Positions 21,428-32,867 of a stretch of DNA of 64,000 nucleotides are shown piece by piece. Location of the stretch: positions 7,205,001 through 7,269,000 of the forward strand of contig JASXTE010000017.1 in NCBI GenBank assembly GCA_030280995.1. The letters are read 5' to 3'. The notes beneath the pieces were generated by a model, which saw only the letters and a list, made by a program, of their open reading frames with translations, made no database searches and was not told where the DNA came from. Within the stretch, counting starts at the first letter, position 1; each line of letters begins with the position of its first letter. The position numbers were made by a program, and so were the translations under genes. The DNA is from Hemileia vastatrix. Its lineage: Eukaryota; Basidiomycota; Pucciniomycetes; Pucciniales; Zaghouaniaceae.

Positions 21428-22147
21428 CTACCCCAAAAAATGAGGGCTTTCATCCCTTTCCAACAAACATAATTCACCAGAAGCCGTCCGTTTTATATGC
21501 CGCTTCTTGGTGCAAACACAACACTGGCACAGAGTAGTAATCCCTGGCCGTGTTTCCCAACCTTCATCTCCAGGAGGCGCTAACCGCATATGTAACCTCC
21601 GCATATCTTCACCAGTGATCTCCAAACTAATCCCCATGCCAGCTTGATACCCTATCCTGTCCTCAAAATCAATCAAAAAAGGACCACCAAGAACAGTTTT
21701 GACTGCTCCTCTGGCCACATAAAAGTGAAACTTACCAACAGATCCACCAATGCCTAACCTGACATGCTCAGCTGTACCCATCAGCTCTGTTGCATGCCCT
21801 CCAATGCCTCTGAGGTTTCCCCCAGTGCCACTTTTAATTGGCAAGCCTATACTCGTTGCTTGCTCCAATGAAATTAAATTAATTTGAGACCCTGAATCGA
21901 CCAAGGCCTTTACTTCTTTACCATTAAGAGTTACCACCAGGTAACCCAGGGGAGCAGAAAAATGAGTATCTACATCTTCCCCAAACTTTTTGGCATTTTC
22001 ACAAATATATTCCACCTCTCCAGTGGAAACCCGACGCCTCGTCAAATGCTTCTTTTGCTTTTCAGCAAGCACCGGACTAATCGTAAATAACTCCCCCAAA
22101 GATAAGGGAATCTGCAGTTGATTCACCCTATTCAAAACTGCGTCCAT
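21428..22147 (-). CDS. Protease region of gypsy A
   Basis: Aspartic protease segment downstream of gag and in a different frame. Residues from ATG 22147 include RRRVSTGEVEYICENAKKFG, then the active site ALVDSGSQINLISLEQA (D-S-G intact), then the flap region RGIGGHATELMGTAEHV and VLGGPFLIDFEDRIGY, ending in a CQCC-V-C-TKKRH tail. The real coding region probably continues upstream of the ATG in the same frame, joining gag at the G-run near 22247. In B1 the equivalent gag and protease segments are in one frame. Function: processing of the Gag-Pol polyprotein. Confidence 0.85.
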   Translation of the reverse strand: MDAVLNRVNQLQIPLSLGELFTISPVLAEKQKKHLTRRRVSTGEVEYICENAKKFGEDVDTHFSAPLGYLVVTLNGKEVKALVDSGSQINLISLEQATSIGLPIKSGTGGNLRGIGGHATELMGTAEHVRLGIGGSVGKFHFYVARGAVKTVLGGPFLIDFEDRIGYQAGMGISLEITGEDMRRLHMRLAPPGDEGWETRPGITTLCQCCVCTKKRHIKRTASGELCLLERDESPHFLG

Positions 22148-22244
22148 CGCATTAGCTTGACCAGAAACTACTGGCCGCTCATACTGGACCTTTGATTTAA
22201 CAACCTTGGCCCTGGGTACCTCTTGAGGTCCAACCGAGCCATCT

Positions 22245-24041
22245 TCACCCCCCCATTATAACATCTTCACTTTCTATAACCCTAACTCCGTCACCAGCTT
22301 CTTGCACTAATCCTGATCCATCGCTAGTCCTTCTTACTCCCTCCATTGGGATGGGACCGCTAAAACTTGGTCTGGGTAGAGACGCCAACGGTACATCCTC
22401 CTCAGAATCCGAATCATCCTCTGGCATAGGCTCACCATTTAAATCAAACTTTCCATAACTAGGGGGCCCCATATCAGCAATCCCCTTCTGCATTTTATAT
22501 AATTCGTCCTTAGAGTAAGGGTTCAATTTGTTGGCGGCAGTTTGAGCACTAGAATTCTTGTCCTTAGAGTAAGGGTTCACTTTGTTATTGTCCTTGCCAG
22601 GATTAGCCCTCAATTGGCTCTGAATGCTACTTTTCGCCTTAGTAGCAGCTGCTCTTCTAGCAGCATTAACATCGTATTTGCCAGCCATACAGCTACCCTC
22701 CACCTGGGCAACCGTCGCCAGCTCTAAACTACCAAAAGAAGTAGAAAATGTGGCTTTACTGACCTCTTTCTCCTTGCCCTTGTCAGCTTTACCACCATTA
22801 CCATTACCATTTTTGCCACTCTTAGCATTAACATCTTCATCCGTCACCTCTTCAAATCTGGCTCTTCTTTCAGCCATTAAACTTCTTCTGACCAAATCAG
22901 AAGGAGACTGTCCATCACTGGGCTTGATGAACAAACCATCGGGAAATTTATAAACTTTACCATCAAATAAAAGTCGCCCAGCATCCATATCCTTATCAAG
23001 AGCAAAACAAACTGTTGCTCTGTGCCCTCTCCTATTACAATAGGAGCACACCTTTGGCTCATTGTAGCCACCTCTATATCCATTACTACCACCATTCCCA
23101 CCATTTCTCCCATTGCCTGGGAAGCGGTTACGGTTGTTATTGCCATTATAATTTCGACGTTCATACCCTCTAGACTGATAAGAAGTTGACGTCGACGAAG
23201 AAGCAATTGGGGCCTTATTGGCCTTCTGGGTTTCTTGAACAAATATTTTTAATTGTTTCGTTAAATCGGCCAGGTGATCGACCATCTTATTATCTACATT
23301 ACCCTCAACTTTAGCAGCAGGTAATCCCATTTGAGCCTTCTTGGCCTCCTGGGCTTTGAACATAATATTGTTGTTTTCGGCCAAAACTTCGCTAACCTTG
23401 CTAACATATTGAGTGCATGACTCTTGATATTTGTCCAACGCCAATAACTTTAGATGGGCTTGAATGTTGTCCTTGATAACCTCCAGAGCCGGCAGTTTCT
23501 GCTCACCATTAGGCAGTTCCTTCATCAAATCTTTTCTTGAAAGATCATTCAAGACGTCCATACAAATATCCCTGCTGCATGCTGTCCAAAACAAATCTTT
23601 TGCTTGGTTCTCATGCACTAACTCGTCCACCAGTATGAGATATTCCACCACTTCATCAAACTGAACACAGAGCTTTTTGAAGTCAGCCATAGAAGAAACT
23701 CCACCTTTTGCTTTCCAGTCTCCAACAATTTTATTGAGGTCCATCATAGTAAACCTAACACCCCATCTATCAACCATAGATTTAGAAAGCTTAACCCAAT
23801 CCTTGTCCTTGAATGCCTGCATAGCAATAACCTCTTTTTCCAGCTCCCTATCAGCAATAAAAAATCTAACTTGCTTCACCATGTCCACATGAGAAGCACC
23901 ATCAACAGCAGCAGCAGCTTCATACCTGCTAATGAACCATTTAACCTCAACCACATCAAACTTTGGGCCATCCCAAGAAACAATTCTAACTGAGGGAGTA
24001 AGAGGGTTAGAAGATCCAGAAGCAACAGCAGAAGAAGACAT
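22245..24041 (-). CDS. gag: gag of gypsy A with CCHC zinc knuckle
   Basis: A 598-aa open frame from ATG 24041 to TGA 22245. The N-terminal half is a helical capsid-like region (WFISRYEAAAAVDGASHVDM, VDRWGVRFTMMDLNKIVGDW, LPALEVIKDNIQAHLKLLAL). A Gly/Asn/Arg-rich linker leads to one CCHC knuckle (CSYCNRRGHRATVC, C-x2-C-x4-H-x4-C) at about residue 340, followed by KVYKFPDGLFIKPSDGQ. The acidic C-terminus ends GGG-GGG-TGA; a +1 shift there enters the protease frame. It is the least damaged gag in the window. The 5' LTR and PBS lie 150 bp upstream. Confidence 0.92.
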   Translation of the reverse strand: MSSSAVASGSSNPLTPSVRIVSWDGPKFDVVEVKWFISRYEAAAAVDGASHVDMVKQVRFFIADRELEKEVIAMQAFKDKDWVKLSKSMVDRWGVRFTMMDLNKIVGDWKAKGGVSSMADFKKLCVQFDEVVEYLILVDELVHENQAKDLFWTACSRDICMDVLNDLSRKDLMKELPNGEQKLPALEVIKDNIQAHLKLLALDKYQESCTQYVSKVSEVLAENNNIMFKAQEAKKAQMGLPAAKVEGNVDNKMVDHLADLTKQLKIFVQETQKANKAPIASSSTSTSYQSRGYERRNYNGNNNRNRFPGNGRNGGNGGSNGYRGGYNEPKVCSYCNRRGHRATVCFALDKDMDAGRLLFDGKVYKFPDGLFIKPSDGQSPSDLVRRSLMAERRARFEEVTDEDVNAKSGKNGNGNGGKADKGKEKEVSKATFSTSFGSLELATVAQVEGSCMAGKYDVNAARRAAATKAKSSIQSQLRANPGKDNNKVNPYSKDKNSSAQTAANKLNPYSKDELYKMQKGIADMGPPSYGKFDLNGEPMPEDDSDSEEDVPLASLPRPSFSGPIPMEGVRRTSDGSGLVQEAGDGVRVIESEDVIMGG

Positions 24042-24194
24042 CCCAATAAGTAATGAAAAGCGTTAACAATCGATAAAATAACAAGCCTCTTGCAGGCCAA
24101 TAACAAAGAACCAATTAGAGTTCCAGAAAATAAGCCTCTTGCAGGCTAATAACGTTCTTGATCCAAGTAAGTCTTTAAAGAAAGCTAGAGAAAT

Positions 24195-24216
24195 CGAAAC
24201 CCCACGTTGGGCGCCA
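24195..24216 (-). promoter_or_regulatory. Primer-binding site of gypsy A
   Basis: Minus strand TGGCGCCCAACGTGGGG, starting 4 nt inside the 5' LTR, complementary to a tRNA 3' end with CCA. The primer tRNA cannot be named from sequence alone. B1 has a near-identical site at 34352-34370. Confidence 0.85.
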
Positions 24217-24220
24217 ACTA

Positions 24221-25302
24221 TGGTAAGGTAAACTCTTACAGTTGCCTTGCTGTAAGCAGAATCCGGAGGAGATATGTGGATTTAGCTGAAAACCCCGTCC
24301 TTCCAATAAAAATAACAAAATGGGAATTCTAAATCACTAAGCTAACCAATCTACTTGAATCTGATTGATAAAAATAATGAAACTCTAAATAATTAACGCT
24401 TATTGAGATTTAAAGAAAGTGGCTGTTGATAAAAGAAATACTGATAACAACAATTAAGGTGTACCAGTGAAAGATCTGAAAAGATTGACTTTTATGTTTT
24501 TATAATAATTTGAATTTTTATGAGACAGCAATAATCAAGTCCCAGCAATGAAGACCTTTCTAAAGATACCCTGTATGAAGTGTGATTTAAATTGTTGAGT
24601 AGTATTTCTAAAATGTTATATAAAATATAAAGTTATAAGGGTATTACAAATTTATTTAATTTGTTGAGTAATAAAAAATGAGACCGTGGTGGTTAATGAT
24701 TAAGCTTTATGATCTGTCCCCCCTCTCAATTTCGAGTTTGAGAGGCGCTTAAGTATTCCTAGTCACGTGCCTAAGTTTTCCCCTCCAGAGCTCTCCCAGA
24801 GTCAATCCAGAGCCCGTACGGAGTCCGTCCGGACTTCCGGACTCAATTAGAACCTTAAAACTATAATAAAAAATCTAGAAAAATTACACATAGTAGAGCT
24901 ACTGCCCTTTTACATATCAAACTAATTTTCGTAGTCTGCGCAGCTCTAATTACCCCGTGAAAATTCATCAAAGTTAAGTAATTTTTGAAAACGTAAATAT
25001 TTCTATAAAACTTTAAAATTCATTTAAAAATATAAGAAAAATAGTAAAAATTCTGGGAAAATTTCCCAAGGTTCTTGAGTGACTTGACTTGATACTTATA
25101 AATTTTTCAGACCGTAAAAATAAGTTTTCTCCGTAAAATAAATTGTATTTGTGTAGGCACTTGCTCGTGACCAATTTCTTCATATTTTAAACTCCAATAA
25201 ATTAAATAAAACCCTTTTATAAAAAATAATAACACCAATCTTGCATGCCGTAATAACTCCATTTACGTACTTAGGTGCCATACTAAACTTTAGGCTACCA
25301 CA
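24221..25302 (-). repeat. 5' LTR of gypsy A
   Basis: Direct repeat of 12786-13900, about 98% identical apart from the shorter CCGTACGG patch near 24815-24835. It would contain the promoter for gag-pol, but I cannot assign a TATA box with confidence. Confidence 0.95.
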
Positions 25303-25364
25303 CCATCACTGATAAAAATTTTCTTCTTATCTCTTTTCGCATCATTGTTGTCTCATCACATATC

Positions 25365-26252
25365 ATGGCTCAATCTTCTGCTTTTGACCCAGATCCTCCT
25401 TTCTTCACTACTCCAAAAGTCTATGCTTGAAAACAGTGTATCCACATGTGCAGACCTTGCACTTTCACTCTTCCAACTCCTGAGGCCAAACTCTACAACA
25501 GGGCCTGTGATTCTTGCAACTCCAAAAAACAATTTGACAGAGACCCCAATTATCTTATACCACCACCTTCACCTTCACATAAATATATCTCCAGATACCC
25601 TACTATATCCTTAGAATTTAGTCCTGCTTCTTCTTCTTTAACTTCAGCTCCATCCAGAAGATCCCTGGTACTCCACCACTAGTACCAAACCAAACTGAAT
25701 CAAGCAACAGTATTAAAAACAAAAACAAAAGCCCTGCTGCTCCAACTAGGCCACAGGAACAACTTCATCCTAGTTCATATTTTCAACACCATTTAGAGGA
25801 TGACCAAGAAAATCTATACTTCCATTCAAAATCCTTCAACAATCCAAATTTGGGCTGCTTACAAATTTGATGAGCTTCCAATCTGTAAGTACCAAATTAA
25901 TCAATCCAATTTCTTCAACAGAAAAAAATTACTGATCCAATTATTCTGTTTAGTTGGCACCCTGCCTTGTGAAGCTACTATTTGGATTGGCCAACCTCTA
26001 GAAACCACATTGACACTGGATTACATCAATATTAAGAAACACCTAAGTAAGATGTGTTCAAAAATGCTAAAAGCCTTTGCTCTTCATGGGCCATTGAATG
26101 AATTTGAAAAGAACCTGAGGAAAAAACTTCTTGATGACCACTGGAAGATGTCTAGGATAATTAAGCACACCTTCCAACACTCCCTCCCAGCCTCTTCTAT
26201 TTCTACCCAAAATTTACCTTCAAATCCTGTTCCTGAAAATTACAATCCCTAA
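25365..26252 (+). pseudogene. Antisense ORF 2 of B1
   Basis: ATG 25365 opens MAQSSAFDPDPPFF...VYA, then TGA at 25428 where B2 has TGC (Cys), then KQCIHMCRPCTFTLPTPEA, LYNRACDSCNSKK. The cysteines repeat the C-x2-C-x6-C...C-x2-C-x3-KK plan of antisense ORF 1 with a 15-residue spacer. A Ser/Pro-rich region (shorter than in B2) ends in a stop near 25680. An intron from GTAAGT (25884) to TTTAG (25953) joins in frame to the C-terminal block GTLPCEATIWIGQPLETTLT, LDYINIKKHLSKMCSKML, KAFALHGPLNEFEKNLRKK, ending 26252. The same block is in B2 at 37850-38123. No known family recognised. Confidence 0.6.
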
Positions 26253-26428
26253 ACTCTCTCCAGAAGACTACACCACAAGGAACACAGTGCTTCCTCCAAT
26301 CCCAACAAGAAACAAAAACACCAGCATAATCCGGACCAACCGTCAGAAGCTTCTTCTTCCAGACATTAATAAAAAAAAGAAATTAATAATTCACTAAACA
26401 GAGAAAACAATAATAATTAGCAGATATA

Positions 26429-26530
26429 TAAAAAAAATTTGTTTTTTATTTTTTTTATTTTATTTTTTTATTTTTATTTTTATTATTTTTTTATTTTTTA
26501 TTTTTTTAATTATTTTATTATCTTTAATTT
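26429..26530 (+). repeat. T-rich microsatellite in B1
   Basis: TTTTTATTTT-type tract following antisense ORF 2, in the position of the much longer tract in B2. Confidence 0.85.
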
Positions 26531-26674
26531 TTACAGATTGCTACTTAAAAATACTAAAATACTAAAACAAACTTGAAAAGAATTAAATAAATTTCCCGAA
26601 AAATATGAGAGCTGAGAAATTAAAACAAAATGAATAATAATATGATGAAATAAATAATAATTACAAATGGTATT

Positions 26675-27602
26675 CCTCAGCCAATTGATGATCTGATCCT
26701 CTGATACCTTACCCATATCTAAGTGCACCTTGATGTGGATACACCTTTAAATAATTTTTAAATTATTTGAGATAGAAATAAATTATGAATAATAATAGAA
26801 AGATAAAATGAAATGAATATAAATTAAAGTAAATAATAAAAAAGAAATAAAGATAAAAAAGAAAACAGTGCTTCCCGGCAAATTGATGAGCCTTTCTCCA
26901 CCAATGCTTGCCCACATCCAGGCAACCCTGATATGGTGACACCATATAATTTAATTTTGAGATTTTTTCCCTCTTTCCATCCTAATAACCCCCATTGACA
27001 ATTAAAAGAAAAAAAGAGGAAAAAGAAAATAATCTAAAACTACTATATAACACAACCATAGAAAGAAAAAGAAAAAGTCCAGCACCATAGAAAGGCCAGT
27101 CCAAGGAAATGATAACTGGGTGGGCTCCCTCCAATAAGTAAAAATGATGGGAGACCACCAGTGATCCACTACCAATCTAAATAGACCAAAAAAACCAGTC
27201 CCAAGCCAGTTTAAAGTCATAGTGGACTTGAAACCTGAATAAAAAAAACCAGAACTAGGATTAAACTAGGACAAACAAAATACTTGAAACAGACATTATG
27301 GGGTTACTGTTCAAAAGATAATCCAGCTCATCAGTTACCCCCATACTTTCCAAGATAAAATCTAGAAGCCCCCCCTGGGTACCTTTAAACAAAAAACACA
27401 AAATCCAGCACAATTAATCAAAACCAATAAGCATGAAGAGTCCAGCACTTGAAGACTGAAAGAATTTTCAGTTTAAAGTCATAGAGGATTAAAACCTGTG
27501 AAGAGAAACTAATACTAGGGTTCAACCAAATTAAGAGAAGGGGTTGGAAACAGACACTCTGAGGTAACTGTTGATAGAGCATCCAGCCCATCAGTTACCC
27601 CT
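26675..27602 (-). other. Conserved stem-loop block of B1 (H3 twice, H2, H1, H4 twice)
   Basis: H3 at 26676-26738 and 26873-26936 (each a CAGC/CGGC mini-hairpin followed by a CCACAT...ATGTGG stem), H2 at 27111-27166 (GATAACTGGGTGGGCTCCC pairing with GGGAGACCACCAGTGATC), H1 units near 27206 and 27469, and H4 at 27300-27342 and 27561-27602 (GGTAACTG with CAGTTACC). No gene in this 1.4 kb. Open frames across it are shadows. Confidence 0.65.
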
Positions 27603-27738
27603 ACACTTGCCAAGATCACATCTAGAAGCCCCACTCATGGGTACCTTCTAACAAATAAGTTTCCAACAAAACAGATGCATAGCATCACCCAAAATCCAAA
27701 ATTTAAAGACTGGTCCATAGTTTATCCTCATTTCAGAG

Positions 27739-30700
27739 TCAATCTTCTTCTATTCTAGTGCCTCTTGGGTAAAATCTCTTCACCTGATCAGCAGCCACTC
27801 TCTTCTTTAATACTGCACCATCTAACTCCTTTAAAACATAAGAACCTCCAGAAACCAGAGATCTGACTCTGTAAGGCCCATTCCATCTGTCAGCAAACAT
27901 TTTTCCCCACTGACTCTCCAAACTTCTATTATACACCAAAACCAAACAACCAGGTTTCAAGGGATTCCTGAGTCTATGAGACAACTTCTTGTCCCAGTAT
28001 CTGACTGATTGATTTATTATCTTCATCATTCTAGAGTATGCCTTCTCTTGACATTCTTCTCTACATTCCAACTGTTGCATCCTGGCACAAAGCAAATCTT
28101 CTGTTGAGCCCAAATCATCCCAATCAATTCCAAGATAAGAGACAGCTTCCAATTCCACTGGTAGAATAGCTTTCTTCCCAAACATTAATTAATAAGGAGA
28201 ATAGCCAGTTCTCATTTTAACAGTGACCCTATCAGCAAATAACACCAAGGGTAAATAATGCCTCAAATTTTCAGCACTATCTCCACACATATTCACCAAA
28301 GTATTCTTGATAACTTGATTGCCTGTTTCAACCATGCCTTCAGCTTCATGATAAAAGGTGTAGCCACTCTTCCTTTAGAACCAATACTTGCCACAACTTT
28401 TATGAATTCAGCTCAAAACTCTGGCCCACCATCAGCAGTCAAAAACTTCATCAACCCATATCTAAACACCCATTTTTTCTTTAAAAACTTTTCCACATTT
28501 TTGGCACTCAAATTAACCAGAAGCACTTCCTCAATGCAACCAGACAAATCATCCCTGGAAACAATCAAGTATTTATACCTTCCCTCTTAAATATGGACAG
28601 CATCCAAACTGACTCTTCTGAACACAGTTAATTTGCCAGTAGCATTGCCAACCTCTTTAGGTTTCAAGTGATTTCTTCTTTGACATTCTTCACAAGATTG
28701 AACCCAACCCTGTACAGAAAACTTCATACTGGGCCACCAAAATCTATCTGTTACTCTCCTATAAATGTCCAAAGCCTCTATGACCAAGGTCTTCATGCAA
28801 AGTGTTAATCACAACTTCTCGCCCCTTCTTCTGAGTCACCACTTTTTGAGGATTTTGATTTCTCCTCCTCATCAACCTTCTTCCTGGCACATAGAATCCA
28901 TGACTCTTCTTTATGATTGCCACCCAAGTATCATCATCACAAATATCTGGCCTCTCCAAGGTTAACAGATATTCAACCATAGTAAAATAAAACCCAGACT
29001 GACCCAAGGTCTCATCTTCAAAATCCAAAAAAACAACATCCAAGGGTACAGCTCTGTCATCAAAATCTCCAGTGTGCACATGAGCAACACAACCAGCCCA
29101 ACCAGTACACCAATCCCTTAATTTTGGTACATCCTTTTCTTTCCACTGAATCTTAAGAGAATCCAGTTCACTAAAAAAATACCATTCTCTTAATTTGAGC
29201 CTTCTCAAACAACAGCCCCATCTTCATCAACAAAGAAATCCTGATAACAAGAATCAGGATCAAATACAGCCAGTTTAACCTCTAGGGGGAGAAAAGAAAA
29301 ATATTCCAGTTTAGCCTCATGGGGGAGGAGAGAAAAATCTTCTGCACCCTTTGTGCTGGCACTAACCACTGGGAAATCTTCATCAAATTCTTTAGAATCA
29401 GAATCTTAATCTGTGGGTGGTCTACTTGAAAATCCATCAGGAATCGTAAATGGTTTTCCAGGTTTGAAAAATGCTGAATAAATTCCACCCACCTAGTCAT
29501 TGGAGCATTTGAAAGACTAGGTGTGTTGATAATTTGAACCAGAGATTTTGAATCCACCTGCAGCTCAAAATTCTGTCCCCACAAAACAGTTTGCAGCTTC
29601 TTCAAAAATTTTGCTACACCACACAATTCCAACTTAGGTTGAGAATATCTAGATTCAACCTCATTAAATACCATGGACTCATACCTTAATGGCCTGACCC
29701 TCCCAGTTTTATCTTCCTGAGACAAAACAGCACCATCAGCAATACAACTTGAGTCCACTTCCAGATGAATTTTTTCAGCTCCCATACCATAATCCAACTT
29801 GTGAAGAATAATATCTTCACCTACCACCTTCTTCAGCTTCTGAAAAGCCTCTTCACACTATTCAGTCCATACCCACCCTGCATCTTTCCTGGTCAACCTC
29901 CTTAAAGGTGAAGCCAACAAAGAAAAATCTTTAATGAAAACTCTGACATACACGCAAAACCCCAAAAATCCCCTTACTTCAGTAGTATTTTTAGGCCTTA
30001 GCCATGACTGAATTTTATTAAACTTTTTCTTTGCCATAATATTTCCTCTTTACATATCACATGACCCAAAATTTCCAGAGAAAGAACACAACAACAAAAC
30101 TTTGGCCCAGAAATGGTCAAACAAGCCTCTTCAATCATAAAAAATACTCTCCCTAGAGTAATTGTGTATTCCCAAAAAAGCTCCTTATACCTGGGTTCTC
30201 CTTTAGCACCTCATTCCCATAATCAGTGGATGGTCCTTTGATTCCACCATCATCAATAAAAATACCAGCATGAGTAGGAACCTCATCCTGTAAAAACCAA
30301 GCCATTTGTGCTTGATATACTGCTACTGAATTAGTTGCTCCTTGAGGTAATGTAGTGAGCTGAAGTCTTCCCAGAAGAGTATCAAAGGTTGTGAGTGGCC
30401 GTGAATCAGTGTGAATTTCCCTTTCATCATAACCACCCATAATATCACCCAAACCATAACACACCCTTCCAGAAAAAGCTTCCACAAAGTCCTCTGCACT
30501 TGGAGGCATACCAGCATCCTTGATAGTGACTCTATTCAAGGCTCTAAGATCATGCACCACCCTCAGCTTCCCATTCTGCTTCTTTACACAGAAAACTGGA
30601 CTTGAATAACTAGATGTTGATTTTTTGTATAAACCAGTCCTGACTCTCTCCCTAACAATCTCCACAAAATCATCCCTGATAGCAGCTGGAATTGGAATAG

Positions 30701-31256
30701 TTTTGATTTGCCAAGGTTCATGACAAACCACTGGAATCAAGTAAGGTTCTCTATAAGAGTGTTTAAACACACCCCTTTCCTCTTCAAAAAATTCCACCTC
30801 TTTCTCCCTCAGCACAGTAACGTGGAAAAACAACTTCTTTTCCTCATCAGAAAACCACCCATCAGGACTTAAATTAACAGCTTTCAACCTTTCCACAGTC
30901 ACTCTAGAAGTTTCCACAAAATCAGGATGCTTCTTCACCAGAGGAGTACAGTACGGATCTCTTGACAAAGGAGGTCTCTTCAAAGGAGGGTTCAAAACTA
31001 CAGGCATATGCTCATTGACAGGCCTAATCTTCCGTGCAACCTTCTTATACTTTGCAGCTCCACCTTCTACTTTAGGGATCTTCAGGAGATCTTCACCACC
31101 AGACCTGGAACAAAAAACAAGGGTTTCCCCATTTCTCACATGTGTGGCCAAGGTAATGTTTTTGAAAGGTGTAGAAGAAACCCTAGCAGTGCACAGTTGG
31201 GAGGACTTACTTTTTTTCCACAATCTCACCACTCCACAACTTTTCCACAATTCCAC
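27739..31256 (-). pseudogene. pol: pol of gypsy B1, heavily decayed
   Basis: Pieces in order on the minus strand: linker and RT (31256-30153) with YSSPVFCVKKQNGKLRVVHD, LPQGATNSVAVYQAQM and an intact FIDDGGIKGP; RNase H (29827-29282) with IHLEVDSS and SRYSQPKLELCGVAK; integrase zinc-finger area (29208-28759) with LHEDLGHRG; CEEC (28796-28587); integrase core lost between about 28590 and 28190 to frameshifts; C-terminal GPY/F module (28185-27739) ending RFYPRGTRIEED. H1 hairpins sit at 29271 and 29306, where A and B2 also have them. Several frameshifts and stops; not functional. Confidence 0.88.
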
Positions 31257-31796
31257 ATCTTCATCCTCACTTCTATCTTCTAAATATTCAAATCTTGATT
31301 CATCTGCTGAATCACATCTTCTATATTGTGAAGTTTATCCTCATGCTGGAGGCCCAAAACTTGATCTTTATGATCTTCACAAAATAATTCTTGTCTTCTT
31401 TCTTGATTATCTTCAGATTTTTTTATTGATTTTCTTCAGTTATCTTGAAATTTTTATTTTATTTTCTTGAGTTCTCTTCTGTCCTACAAAAATAACCAGG
31501 GGTTTCCCCAAAGCTCACAGTCCTGGCCAAGGTAATGTTTTTGAAAGGTGTAGAAGAAACCCTAGCTTTGCACAATTGGGAGGACTTACCTTTAGACCCC
31601 AATCTCACCACTCCACATCTTTTACGCATATCTTTCAATAAAGATATATAGCCAATATTCTTATTTTAACTTGAATTAAAAATATTTGAGAGTTTTGAGA
31701 GAGAAAAGATACTTGATAAAAAACTTGAAGAATACTTGCAGAGAAGAGAAACATTAAAAAGAGAAAGTTGAGAATCCACTTGGTATATCTCCAAGG

Positions 31797-31865
31797 GAGC
31801 TGACCTACTACAACCATGGATTTCCTCATCTTGGGGAGTGATTGTAGTACTAGGGTGATTAGCCC
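31797..31865 (-). other. Protease-pol junction hairpin of B1 (H5)
   Basis: GAGCTGACC, ACTACAA (31807-31813), loop, TTGTAGT (31842-31848), GATTAGCC. Counterpart of 21361-21420 and 44150-44215. Confidence 0.45.
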
Positions 31866-31868
31866 TCA

Positions 31869-32852
31869 TCAATCTAAAAAAGACAAACTCTCACTAGAGC
31901 CTGAGGCGCAATCCAAAAAACCAGAGGCAGAACCCACTTCTCTTCTTCTCCTACAACTGTCCATGCACTGGCACATTGAAGACAAACCAGGCCTGGTTTC
32001 CCAATCATCATCTCCAGGAGATAATAACCTCATGTGAAGCCTACTTTCATCTTCACCAGTCAACTCCAAACTGATTCCCAAATCAAATTGATAGGCAATT
32101 CTTGCTTGAAAATCCATCAAGAATGGCCCACCCAAAACAGCTTTTAATTTTCCTTTGACAATATCAAAATGAACCATCACTGAGGCTCCACCAACATCTA
32201 ACTTCACAAACTCAGATGTTCCAACCAATTCAGTGATATGGCCACCAATACCTCTCAAATCTACACCAATACCTGTTTTGATGGGGAGGCCCAGATGAGT
32301 AGCCTAAAACAAATAAATCAGGCTAATCTGATAAACTGATTCCACCAATGCCCTAGCCTACCTTCCATTCAGAGTGACATTGACATAATCCAGAGTTTCA
32401 GAGAAATAAGTTTTCAACCCCTTTCCAAATTTCTCAGCTGAATCACAAATGTATTCAACCTTACCAGAAGAAACCCTTCTCCTGTTCAACAACTTTTTCT
32501 GCCTATAAGCCAACCCAGGACTGATAGCATAAAACTCCCCATAAGTAAGGGAAACCTGACCCTTATTCATCCTTTCCAGAACAGAGTCCATAACATTTAC
32601 TTGTCCAGAAACCCCTGGCCTCTCAAAGTGAGCCTTCTGCTTCACTACCTTGGTCCTAGAAACTCCCTGAGGACCAGAACCACCAACAGACTTACCATCA
32701 ACAGGAATCAAAACAGATCCCTCACCAGAACCTCTAACTCCAGAAGGCTTTGGCAATGAAACCAAAGGGACATCCTCCTCAGAGTCAGAATCAACATCCA
32801 TAGGCATTGGCTCACCATTTATGTCCAATGCTTCAAGACTAGGGGGGCTCAC
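31869..32852 (-). pseudogene. Protease region of B1, active site lost
   Basis: Two pieces, 32852-32358 and 32258-31869. The first joins the gag C-terminus to the protease N-terminus in one frame (SDSEEDVPLVSLPKPSG...RRRVSSGKVEYICD). The active site DSG of gypsy A is replaced by ESVYQ between the pieces, with stops nearby. The flap side survives: RGIGGHITELVGTSEFV, VLGGPFLMDFQARIAY. Confidence 0.8.
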
Positions 32853-32867
32853 ATCAGCTACACCCTT

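Larger units (their letters stand above)
12786..25302 (-). mobile_element. Ty3/gypsy element A, minus strand, nested in B1
   Basis: LTRs at 24221-25302 (5') and 12786-13900 (3') differ by only about 20 substitutions plus one ~33-bp deletion, so this is the youngest gypsy here. On + the LTR opens TGGTAAG and closes CTACCACA. PBS at 24195-24216, polypurine tract at 13901-13910. Flanks CCATTA (left) and CCATCA (right) mark a 4-6 bp target duplication; the unoccupied site is preserved in B2 near 36681 (CTACCCATCAATG). Gene order: gag (24041-22245), protease (22147-21428), RT-RNase H-integrase (21290-17307), then a 3.4-kb 3' region with hairpins and one antisense ORF. Two TGA codons in pol, and loss of a catalytic Asp in RT, make it non-autonomous. 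Confidence 0.9.
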
